Origin: Peromyscus leucopus
Lineage: Eukaryota; Chordata; Mammalia; Rodentia; Cricetidae
DNA: 64,000 nucleotides
Assembly (NCBI RefSeq): GCF_004664715.2
Contig: NC_051071.1
Coordinates: 33,630,030 to 33,694,029 of the forward strand
Direction: 5' to 3'
The position numbers and the translations under genes were made by a program. Shown here piece by piece: positions 55,432 to 64,000 of this stretch. Numbering within the stretch: the first letter of the stretch is position 1; every line of letters starts with the position of its first letter. The notes below the pieces were generated by a model that worked only from the letters and a program-made list of their open reading frames with translations, was not told the DNA's origin and did not search any database.

Positions 55432-55607
55432 GCTGTGAAATAAAGCCTATGTGGCTAAATGGGTAAATGCTGCCAAGCCCGACAACCAGTGTTAAACCTT
55501 GGGAACCACATGGTGGAAAGAGAGAATCAGCTTCCGGAAGTTGTTCTCTGAACTCCACACATGCATCATGTCATATGCTCCCACCACCACCACCACCACC
55601 ACCACCA

Positions 55608-55653
<46 letters not shown>

Positions 55654-55675
55654 CATAAATGTAAATAAAATAAAG
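55432..55675 (+). mobile_element. tRNA-derived SINE (RSINE1/B2-related) with compound tail
   Basis: 'gtggctaaatgggtaaatgc' with 'tgccaagcccgacaacca' is the tRNA-like head; 'gggaaccacatggtggaaag' and 'ggaagttgttctctgaactc' follow; the tail is (CCA)n then (CA)n and 'cataaatgtaaataaaata'. Order fits a rodent tRNA-derived SINE of the RSINE1/B2 type. Confidence 0.75.
55580..55650 (+). repeat. Compound (CCA)n-(CA)n microsatellite
   Basis: About ten CCA units pass directly into about twenty CA units, within the tail of a SINE. Confidence 0.97.
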
Positions 55676-56959
55676 TCAATGCATGCACCTCACAAACCAA
55701 GACAGTCGTGCTTCCTTTCTATCTGATGTAAGTGGATCAACTCTGAGCTCAAGATTGAGTGGAAATCTCTTGAGATACAGTGACATGTACCCTGTTTGGG
55801 TATGATTAGCAAAGACCTCCAATTACAGCAGGCATATCGATGGCTTGTGTCTGTAGCTGATTGCGTCCATTCTCATTACTACATACAGTCTTAGCTTTGG
55901 GTCTTCCTGAACCTGGAGCACAGGAAATTGTATACATTTCATTATTATTAGAAATTCAACCAGCAGGTTGAAACTTTGAAGAAATACTTCAAATCTCCTG
56001 GAAGAAATAAATCACCTAAAAGTAGAGTAAGTTTCCTACTTAGCCCTCCCTTGCTTAGAAGCAGACTGAATTCCCGAAGTCTGTTGGTGAGCCAGTAATT
56101 TAGTATTCAGAACACATTTCCCAACAGAAACAGTTGCAGACATTACCACGGCTTTCCTAAGTTAGAAAAAAAAAAAGTTAACTCCTAATGTGCCAGAAAC
56201 AAGTGCTAATGCTACAGTGACATGATGTAAATACATCATTCGGACATTTTTGTTACTATAACTGGAGAGAGAAATATTTTAATTTAAATTTTAGAGCAGA
56301 CTCCTGAAAGCATGTCTCTCACCCTGCTCTCCAGAATCAGTGACAGACAAGTCATTGCGCAGCAGGTAAGCCCAGCAAACACATTTGAATGCTGGGTACT
56401 TATTAACTCTCACAGCCCTGGAATTGCACAGCAAAGGGGCACTGACTGTATCCTGTGCCATTCATTACCCCCATCTTGATTCAGGTAATAAAATGACTGT
56501 TTAACAGGCTGCTCCTTAGCCGTGTAAACTTAGGCTGTTTAGTTACTCTCTGTGTGCCTCAGAGAGTTGTTTTGGAAATAAGTATGATTGATTTTTCTGC
56601 CATAGACACTAGCTCTCTGTCCTTAGTGGTCTCTCCACCACTTTGAGATGTCTCCAACCTGGTTTCGCTTGAGGGGATGGGGTAGGGGAATACTTGCTCT
56701 CCTCCAGTTCTTATTTGTCTTGTGTAGGTTATGCTCCACCTCCAACCCTACAATGTGATCTAAGCCTGCCAATCAGAGGTGGCTTCTGGGGGTGACATCA
56801 TGGAGACAGCTTCAAAGGCAGGCCATCTCCCTGAATGGATCCAAGGGCAATGAATCTTGGGATGATTTTTCCAGGAAGTTCTACATAGACATGTTTTTCT
56901 TGGCAGGGTCTAAGCCTGAGAAGATGCCTTCAAAAGCATCTGGTAGCCATCTTCATTCA
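55676..56959. other. Unassigned, repeat-poor stretch
   Basis: Weak MIR-like phrase at 56505-56570 ('gtgtaaacttaggctgttta'). No gene or clear repeat otherwise. Confidence 0.4.
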
Positions 56960-57165
56960 ACCCGGTGATTCTCAGTGTGTCACTGAAGACCCTTAGCCAT
57001 ATCTAGAAACACTTTTGATTGTCACAACTCTGGGGAAGGGACTGTTCTTCTCATCTAATGGATACAGCCAGGGATAACTAAACATCCTAAAATACAGAGG
57101 ATGGCCTCCCCAATAAAGAGGGTCTCCTTCCATAGTGTCAGTTCTTGGGCTCAGAAGCCTTCTCT
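56960..57165 (+). mobile_element. MER5A hAT-Charlie non-autonomous transposon
   Basis: 'cccggtgattctcagtgtgt' start, 'ttttgattgtcacaactctg', 'cagccagggataactaaaca' with 'tcctaaaatacagaggatgg', then 'cccaataaagagggtctcc' follow MER5A in order. An ancient eutherian-wide element, far older than URR1 at 12313. Confidence 0.8.
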
Positions 57166-60029
57166 GTTTCACTGGTAAATCCCACAGCACCAAAGAAGCA
57201 GAGCTGAGGACCAGAAGCATTGGCAAATCGTAGCTGCATTCTCAGGTTGATTTTTCTGTCACTTATCGATGGATGAAATTACTAAGTGCAGAACATGAAA
57301 CACTTTCTATACAGCAGGCACCCAATAACCAGTGACTCTTTCCATTAAAGGTGACCATTCACCAGAGAGCCAGGACTAGGGAACCTCAGAGGTGCAAATA
57401 CTCAAGTATCAGTTACTGTCTACAAAAGAGCCATGTGTTTTGTCCCCCATGTCACACATCTGTGCCCTCAGCTGCTCTCAGTGCATATCAGTGCATTTTA
57501 CATTTCTGATTTGGACTCAAAAAACAGACTCAGAAAATGGTGCTGTTTGAGTCTGAAATTTACAATGCTCTCTGGTTTAGAATTCATTGAATTAATTCCA
57601 CGCATCTGATAGAAGACTCAAAAAATTAAAAGAAAAGATATTCATGTGGCACTAATTATACCAGAAGAAGCCATGATTCTGAGAGGGAGTATGGAGAAGG
57701 AAGGATTTGGGAGAGAGGGAAAAGTAGAAATTGTATAATCACAATGTACTCATGTAGGAAATTCTCATTTTTTTTTTTTAGTTTAAAGGTTTATATTCCA
57801 CACTTTTCAGCTCTTGTATTTCTAAATTATGTCACAAAAGTGAGTGATATCAGAGACTTATCAACAGGATAATTTAAAGATTTTTTTCCTTATTTTTAAT
57901 GTTGCCAATTCCCCTAAAGGTGGTTAGACTGTAACATACTTGCAAATTCAAAGTAATTATAGCATTTCTTGATTTTGCAAGTCTGTAGCTTTATGGGCAT
58001 AAGTTTCACAGCGTTTTCATCCTCTAAACAGTTCGTGCATTTTCATTCCTCTGTAATATATGAATATCTTACACTAAGATATATTATAGAAATGAAACCA
58101 TTATTCAAGATGATAATCTTCTATACTAACAGAATCACTATTTGTAGCATACAAGACTAAATAAATGTCTCCCATGAGTGAGTAAATGCAAAATAAAAAG
58201 TAACCACTCAACTTTAATAGTTTAAAAAATGCTATTAAACATAATGGCTTCTTGACATTCAAGTAGCACTATGTTTTAAGTGATCTTCGTTCTTAAGAAC
58301 TACTTTATTTTCATTTTAAATATTGATGGCAAATCAAGATCTCCCGAGTATGGAGACAGAAGAGGAAGCTCTCAGCAGAAACTAAATTACCATGGACCCT
58401 GGAGTTCCAAGGTGCTGGGGTTTTATTTTGGTTTTGTTTGGTCTTGTGTTTGTGTTCTCCTGAGGCTGTGTAATAAGTTCATATAGATGAAGAACTTGAA
58501 AATGCACAGAAGTATCTTATTTCTCAAGCTTTTCTTCTCTCTCCATGGCACATACTTCAAATCACTTCTGCGCTTTCTTGACTTTGATCTTAGGGGGTCT
58601 TCTGGTATCCTTCACATAAGTTGAAGACCAAGATGCCCCAATGACTCAGCCAGGAATAAATTGTACACAGAAAGGCTCCGAGAAGAAGAGGAGGGAAGAG
58701 AGAGATGTAAAGACATCCAGGGGCCTTTATCACCTCTACAGGTCTACACTGGAGTCAGGCTCTAAGGGAAAAGAACACTTTAAGGACATTGCAGGTGTAC
58801 CTATCCATGCCCAGGGTTAGCCTGGGACTATATGTTATGGGTACTTTGAAGTTGTGTCTTATACCCTACTCTGATTTAGCAGGTCAAAAAAAAAATCCCC
58901 TGACTAGGAATTGTGTGCATGTACATAGCATTCTCTTCATTATACCAAATGCATGATGTTATATCACCATCAGCCTGGACTCAGGGTGATCTCAGGTAGG
59001 CGCATAATTCCCCAGTGAAGACCAGAGTAGGTTATGAGCTGAGGCTGAAACAAAAGAACCCAGTGTCTATCTGCTAGACTCTGAGCTCTCCAAGGGCAGC
59101 CCTAGGTCAGTGTCAACCTGACAACAGTATGTGGTGTGATTCCTAGTACCTGAGAGTGCCCAGTGTCCAGTTGATATACAATCTACTAACAACTCACTGG
59201 GAGAGGAAAAAACTAACTGCTGCTCAAAGTTTAGAGTAAGTTGCCTAGCCTTCTTAGATTTGCCCCACTCCAAAGAAAGGAAATAGATTAAATAAACAAG
59301 TTCTCTGGCCCCACATAGCCCAGTGAATTTATTAAGATATGCCTTCTATGATTTTAGCCTAGCATTCCAATTTTATAGAGGTCCAACTAACCAACTGCCT
59401 TTTCTTTGTGTGGCATCACTTAACATCATAGTTGGGAAAAATTAAAAACATGAAAATATTTGCTAGGTTAAGTCATATTTGAAGTGACTGTCCAAGTTTA
59501 TTCCACACCATCTCTAAAGATGGCTCTATTGAAGTTACCATCCAAATGGGGGTAATTTCATCGTTTTTTGGTCAACAACTTGATTTGTTCTGCATTGTCA
59601 AAGATTTCATTCTCAGCTCATTGATCTGCTAAAGTTGATGTTATGCAATAGAAAAAAAAATGCCCAATCATAAAACTTCCACAGAGAACTGACCGGCAGG
59701 ACACCACAGCCAGAGCACAAATACTGGCATGACCTCTGTCGGAGCCTGGACTCCAGAATCCTTGAGCTGCAGGATTCTCTTCTGTGATGGGGCAGCAGTT
59801 CTTGCTACATTGCATTGTGAAGATAACAGGAAATGATACACGAGAAAGTGCCCACAGCTTACGGTAAAGAGTAGCAACTGTTATTGTTTAAGACCCTTCA
59901 CTTACTCTCACATAGGAGGAAAGAAATGATGTAAGGGATAAAACAGCAATCAATAAGTTCTCTTTGGAAGATGGGAAATTGAAAAATCTGAGAGAGAGAG
60001 AGACTACATTTAGAGTTTGAAAGTCCAGA
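57166..60029. other. Unassigned stretch of 2.9 kb, no gene seen
   Basis: AT-rich between 57780 and 58300. No frame above 68 codons and no repeat named. Possibly single-copy. Confidence 0.4.
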
Positions 60030-60130
60030 CTATCTCCTTTCTTTATCAAATACATGATCTGGGGCAAGTCATTCTATCTTCCAGAACCTAGCTTCTTCTT
60101 CTGTAAAATAAGATTAATCATAGACCCTAG
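60030..60130 (+). repeat. MIR SINE remnant
   Basis: 'gatctggggcaagtcattct' with 'cttcttctgtaaaataagat' is the MIR core in sense. Confidence 0.75.
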
Positions 60131-60149
60131 GAAGTATCCTGTACATTTG

Positions 60150-60171
60150 TATGTGCGTGTGCGTGTGCATA

Positions 60172-60216
<45 letters not shown>

Positions 60217-60520
60217 CATGGGTATGCATGTGCAAGTATACAGGCATGTGATGTAGAGGCGAGAGGTCTACATGGGTATTTTCCTCTATTGCTCTCCACA
60301 GTATTTCTTCAGTCAGGGTCTCTCTCTGAACCTGAAGCTCACCAATATTCCCGGCCAGGGAGCCCCAGGAATCCTCCTGTTTGCACCTCCTCAGCTCTGG
60401 GATTATAGGTACCCTTGAGCATCTGCACTCAGGCATTTTTATGCAGATTCCAGGGATCAGATTCAGATCTTTGGGGTTATGTGGCAAGCACTCTACCAAC
60501 TGAGCCAACTCCCTGGCTCT
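60150..60520 (-). mobile_element. B4 SINE, antisense, with (GT)n tail
   Basis: Tail (GT)n at 60150-60212, then 'gaggcgagaggtctacatgg', 'ttcctctattgctctccaca', 'tcagggtctctctctgaacc', 'ggattataggtacccttgag' and head 'gcaagcactctaccaactga' with 'gccaactccctggct'. Full antisense B4 order; mirror image of the copy at 45745. Confidence 0.8.
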
Positions 60521-60942
60521 ACACTATTCAAATGTTTGGTGCAAATATCATTCTATTATTGCAGCAGGCAAAGTTATCCACACCAATGACATAGGTTTGC
60601 ACAACTGGCACAGCTGTGCATAGATGAAGAGCAGAAACTGAGGGTTTATGTGTTCGTGCTGTAGAGCAAGGGGAAAGTGACCATAGGCTAAAGGTTTTTC
60701 TATCTTTTGGCAATTATAAATCAAAGGAAACAAAAATAGAATTGGAAGCACTTGCAGATGTGTCCAACAGTATTAGCAGGCTCAGCAATAGTCAAAGAAA
60801 ATGTAGCTTGCCTGCTCTGCACAGTAGTCATAATTATTTCTAAGAGGTAACACCCATCACCATCTCTGACTCAAAACAGGTTTTGTGGTGATTCTAAAAT
60901 ACTTTATGTACATACATTGGTTTCAGAAGGTAATATAATAAA
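60521..60942. other. Unassigned stretch, no gene seen
   Basis: About 420 bases with no repeat or coding signal recognised. Confidence 0.35.
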
Positions 60943-61089
60943 GCTGGGTATAGTGACTTGTGTCTTCTCCTAGTACTCTGGAAGATGAGGCAGGAGGATT
61001 GCTGTGAGTCCAAGCTTCTCCTGAACTACACTGTGAATCCCAGACCAGTATAGGTGACAGAGTGAGACCTTGTCTCCTTTAAAAACATA
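60943..61089 (+). mobile_element. Old B1/PB1-type monomer
   Basis: 'gctgggtatagtgacttgtg', 'ggcaggaggattgctgtgag' and 'gacagagtgagaccttgtct' follow the 7SL-derived order of a B1 ancestor, strongly diverged. Confidence 0.75.
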
Positions 61090-62371
61090 ACATCCCCAAA
61101 GACAAGAGAACAAAGCTTTAACAGCAGAAAATATTATTGCAAGATACCTTTAAAAATCACACAAAAATTCAAAGAGAAGAGAAGCAAGCTCTTTGTGTAC
61201 ACACTGAGTTTATCAAAGGCTACCTCAGAGGTTAGTCAGGATATCCTCTTCAGCCATGTCAATATTGCCACAGGGTTTCCAAGAATCCACAAATCACTAT
61301 TCACAAACCAATCCCCACCAGCTTTGACAAACACTGGAATTCCTTAGCAAGCCAAGGTAAGATGAGGAGTGTTTTACAGAGGATAAATGACAAGTTGGGA
61401 GGAGTTGGTAGTCCACTGGAGGGGCAGTGGGGGGCCATAAAGCCCAGCTAGTCATTAATCTCCAGGAGAAGGCCAGGGCTAAGGTCGTTATTGGTATTAT
61501 AAACTAAAAATGAAAAGGGGGAAAGGAAAAGAAGGCATGCCGCTCTTTCCATGGGTGACACAGTTTCAATCGGCGCATATTGAGCATTTCTAGAGATTTA
61601 ATTAAGCAATCAGATTGCTTGAGTGGTCTCAATATTCAGTGCCTTTTATAGAGTTCTTTAATGACTATGCATAGAATTATTCTGGATACTTTATGGACCA
61701 TAGCAAGTGAAGCTTTATTTCTTCCCAGGAACGCAGTGAGTCTTCCTACCAGGATTCGGGCTGAAACAAAGATGGTCGTTGTTATTTTGTTTCAGTGGGT
61801 GGGATGGTTTTAGGGTCATGGCTAGAAAAATCTAGCCAATGAATTAAAGGAAAGGTGATTTTCGGTAAACAAAAGAATATGACTTTCTCATGATTCATCC
61901 CAGTGAAATTCTGATGATTTTTTCCAGGAACGGTGCCAGTATCTGGTAAGACAAGGAGAGGTAATGCTTTCAGCACTATAGGTATTCTTTCATTTGTTCT
62001 CTAGTCCAAAGGATATCAACAGTATATTTAAAATGAAGGTTATACAAGGGAGCAGAATCCATGAGACTTTCACCCACACAAAGAGCAAGCAACACGACTA
62101 AAGAACTTTGGATCTTCGGCAGTTTTTTGTCTCGATGTGCCTCACTCTCTTCATCTTGAACACGGCATTGAAAGAATTCTTTCCTCATAGATTTTTGTAA
62201 AGATTAATTAGGAAAATCTACAGGAGAACCCTCAAAACAGTGCTCGGCATGGAATATGAGTTGTTGGTCAGTTACCACCGTTGTGTTCTTGCCTACAAAA
62301 TCAAGACAGTGTTTACAGGGACAATTCACTATGCCAGATATTTGTAAATAGTGATAACTAGTACCCCAAAC

Positions 62372-62372
<1 letters not shown>
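61090..62372. other. Repeat-poor stretch; possible conserved non-coding DNA
   Basis: No transposon recognised over about 1.3 kb. At 61450-61720 there are several AT-core sites ('tagtcattaatctcc', 'gagatttaattaagcaatca', 'tttaatgactatgcat') in unique-looking sequence. Whether this is conserved cannot be seen from one genome. Confidence 0.3.

Positions 62373-62420
<48 letters not shown>
62373..62420 (+). repeat. (AC)24 microsatellite
   Basis: Pure dinucleotide run. Confidence 0.97.
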
Positions 62421-62422
<2 letters not shown>

Positions 62423-62686
62423 AAACCATTAATGTGGTTGGAGTATGATTTCTCACTAAGTTCTTCTCTGAGAGTAGCACTTGTGCTTAGCCTTGGACCC
62501 TAGAGTACAGGGCTGTGACAGCGGGCTGGGAGAAAGGGCATGGGAGAGAGTAAGCTGCCTTAACTAATTACAAATAACACAGGTGAGATTTGAGGAAAAA
62601 TAACCCTACCTCTTCCAGGTCAGTCAATCAACATGATAAATACTCAAAATGGAACCAAATAAGAAACCTATAATGCTATAAGAAAG

Positions 62687-62752
62687 ATTATTATATATAT
62701 ATTATATTATTACATATATTATATTATTATATATTACATATATATGTAATAA
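62687..62752 (+). repeat. AT-rich palindromic simple repeat
   Basis: TATA, ATTAT and ACATAT units. Contains the perfect palindrome 'attacatatatatgtaat' at 62733-62750. Confidence 0.9.
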
Positions 62753-62998
62753 TTTGTGAAATGGATGGGCTATCCTGCATGATTTCTAAGTTTTAGGAAC
62801 TCTAAATTTCCATGGTTCCAGGGGGCTTCATATTTTACTTGATAGAAAATTCACCACATTCCTAGAGAAATTGGGTCACACACAAAAATTACTTCTGTAA
62901 TTTGTACTTTCCTCAGCCCTTATGAATATGTACAACCTTGTAAGTGTCAATTTTGGGCTTAAACATTCCTAACATATGGATTTGAATACAAGAAGATA

Positions 62999-63015
62999 TG
63001 TGTGTGCGTGTGTGC

Positions 63016-63048
<33 letters not shown>
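62999..63048 (+). repeat. (TG)n microsatellite
   Basis: Imperfect at the left (GCGTG, GCATA), pure from about 63019. Confidence 0.95.
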
Positions 63049-63049
<1 letters not shown>

Positions 63050-63157
63050 TTATGAGTACTCTAATCTTTTGAACAATCACTGTGGGAAATTGTCAATAAA
63101 CAATTCTTTGTTGGACACCATCTGTACAAAACACTTATCTTAGTGCCCTGTATGTAT

Positions 63158-63159
<2 letters not shown>

Positions 63160-63200
<41 letters not shown>
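63160..63200 (+). repeat. (AC)20 microsatellite
   Basis: Pure dinucleotides, reverse complement of the (TG)n array 112 bases upstream. Confidence 0.97.
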
Positions 63201-63202
<2 letters not shown>

Positions 63203-63250
63203 CAGTAGTAATAGAATAAACCATTGTTTTTTCTTTGTTTCCACTGAGTT

Positions 63251-63255
<5 letters not shown>

Positions 63256-63327
<72 letters not shown>
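63256..63327 (+). repeat. (CT)36 microsatellite
   Basis: Seventy-two bases of uninterrupted CT, the longest pure dinucleotide array in the window. Confidence 0.98.
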
Positions 63328-63329
<2 letters not shown>

Positions 63330-63410
63330 GCTTAAAACATTCTGCCTATAACTAAAATGGGCTGCCTTTATATGTCTAACAAATCATTAGTTTTTAAGGT
63401 GTAAAGGAAA

Positions 63411-63660
63411 GGGGGCTATGGTTTGATATATAATGCCTATCATGAATTCTTATGTTGGGGGCTTAAGTGCAGAAGTGATTGGATTCAGAGAGCTCTGATC
63501 TAATCAATGTATTCACCTAGAGGAAAACCTTTAAGTGCAAATAGGTTGAGATGGGAAATTTCAGCAGTTAACAGAGTAGGCAGGAAAATGGAGGTATGAT
63601 CTCATCTGTTGAGTTAGTAACTACAGGACAAAGTATAGGGAAGACAGCTTATTGACAGGT
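63411..63660 (+). mobile_element. MaLR-type LTR 5' part, sense, diverged
   Basis: 'gctatggtttgatatataat', 'cttatgttgggggcttaagt' and 'tcagagagctctgatctaat' resemble a sense MaLR LTR 5' half. It abuts an antisense MaLR at 63662. Confidence 0.45.
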
Positions 63661-63661
63661 T

Positions 63662-64000
63662 GTGTCTCAGTTTTGTTTCTGTTTCTGTGATAAAACATCA
63701 TGAAGTTTCAGTTCACAGGGGCCATGGGAAGGCATAATATCATGGCAGAAGGAAGATATTTCCTCAAGCCAGATAAGAAGCCAAGAGAGCAGAGGAAGGG
63801 GCAGGAAACAAAATTAGCATTTTGTTCTTTAAAAAAAAAAAAAACTAAAAGCAACTTAGGGAGGAAAGGGTTTGTTTGACTACCGGTTATATACACCCCA
63901 TCATCAAGGGAAGTCAAGTCAGGAGCTCAAGCAGGTCTCTTGCGCAGGAACTAAAGCAGAGACCATGGAGGAAGGCTGCTTAATGGCTTGTTCTCCTTGC
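63662..64000 (-). mobile_element. MaLR LTR, antisense, cut by window end
   Basis: 'ttctgtttctgtgataaaac' plus 'atcatgaa' opens the LTR, and 'aaaagcaacttagggaggaa' with 'agggtttgtttgactaccgg' resumes it at about 63846. The 140 bases between (63709-63845), ending in 13 A, are not LTR sequence in that order and look like a rearranged piece or small insertion. Continues beyond the window. Confidence 0.6.

Noticed and set aside
1..64000. A new defence, metabolic or regulatory gene system
   Set aside because: No coding cluster, no conserved domain order and no bacterial-type gene density; the window is transposon-rich rodent intergenic or intronic DNA.

Overview
This window looks like gene-poor nuclear DNA from a rodent, most likely a cricetid (deer mouse, vole or hamster group). 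The evidence is the repeat content: 7SL-derived B1 SINEs, tRNA-derived B2/B3, B4 and ID-type SINEs, ORR1/MT-like MaLR LTRs, the rodent hAT relic URR1 and rodent L1 pieces, all lying on a background of ancient mammalian L1M, L2, MIR and MER5A fossils. The four clean B1 copies share the 3' block 'ggaaaggcgcaaagctacac' or a near variant, which I associate with cricetids; that species placement is inference. I found no convincing protein-coding gene, rRNA, tRNA, CRISPR array or CpG island. Open reading frames are short, and the longest ones lie in simple purine repeats or transposons. All family names come from recognising sequence by eye, not from a library search, and repeat edges are usually good to about 10-30 bases.

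Layout. 1-460: tail of an LTR cut by the window edge, then a (TCAC)n array. 1.6-3.5 kb: antisense L1M, rodent L1 and an antisense MaLR LTR. 5.7-8.3 kb: (GT)n, B3-type SINEs, MIR, a cricetid LTR-like repeat and L2. 8.3-11.7 kb: a decayed sense L1M split by a MaLR LTR, a GGA microsatellite, an ORR1 LTR and a B1. 11.9-17.1 kb: B1, URR1, L2, MIR, L1 fragments, a polypurine tract of about 390 bp and a B3 SINE carrying a (CA)n. 17-22 kb: mostly unassigned DNA with ID, MIR and LTR relics. 22.1-23.6 kb: a three-layer nest (L2, then an MST/MLT1-like LTR, then a younger MaLR). 24.2-25.6 kb: pyrimidine and GAAA tracts and a second copy of the cricetid LTR-like repeat. 26.3-27.6 kb: another three-layer nest (L2, MaLR, B4). 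28.5-33 kb: B1, L1M ORF1 and 3'UTR pieces, and a cricetid repeat. 35-42 kb: MaLR/ORR1 LTRs, MIR, B4, B1, antisense L1M and a 78-bp tandem duplication. 42.6-52.4 kb: MaLR, a facing MIR pair, adjacent ID and B4 elements, and rodent L1. 52.4-62.4 kb: the most repeat-poor part, with MER5A, MIR, B4 and two stretches I flag as possible conserved non-coding DNA. 62.4-64 kb: clustered dinucleotide arrays and MaLR LTRs, the last cut by the window end.

There is no set of genes working together here. The structure is a record of transposition: ancient L2, MIR and L1M were interrupted first by MaLR LTRs and then by SINEs, and microsatellites grew from several SINE tails. I found no credible previously undescribed system. 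The best leads are small sequence-level features: an 18-bp triplication inside a SINE, a 78-bp tandem duplication, a nested 68/72-bp repeat in the polypurine tract, inverted (TG)n/(AC)n arrays, and the two repeat-poor stretches.
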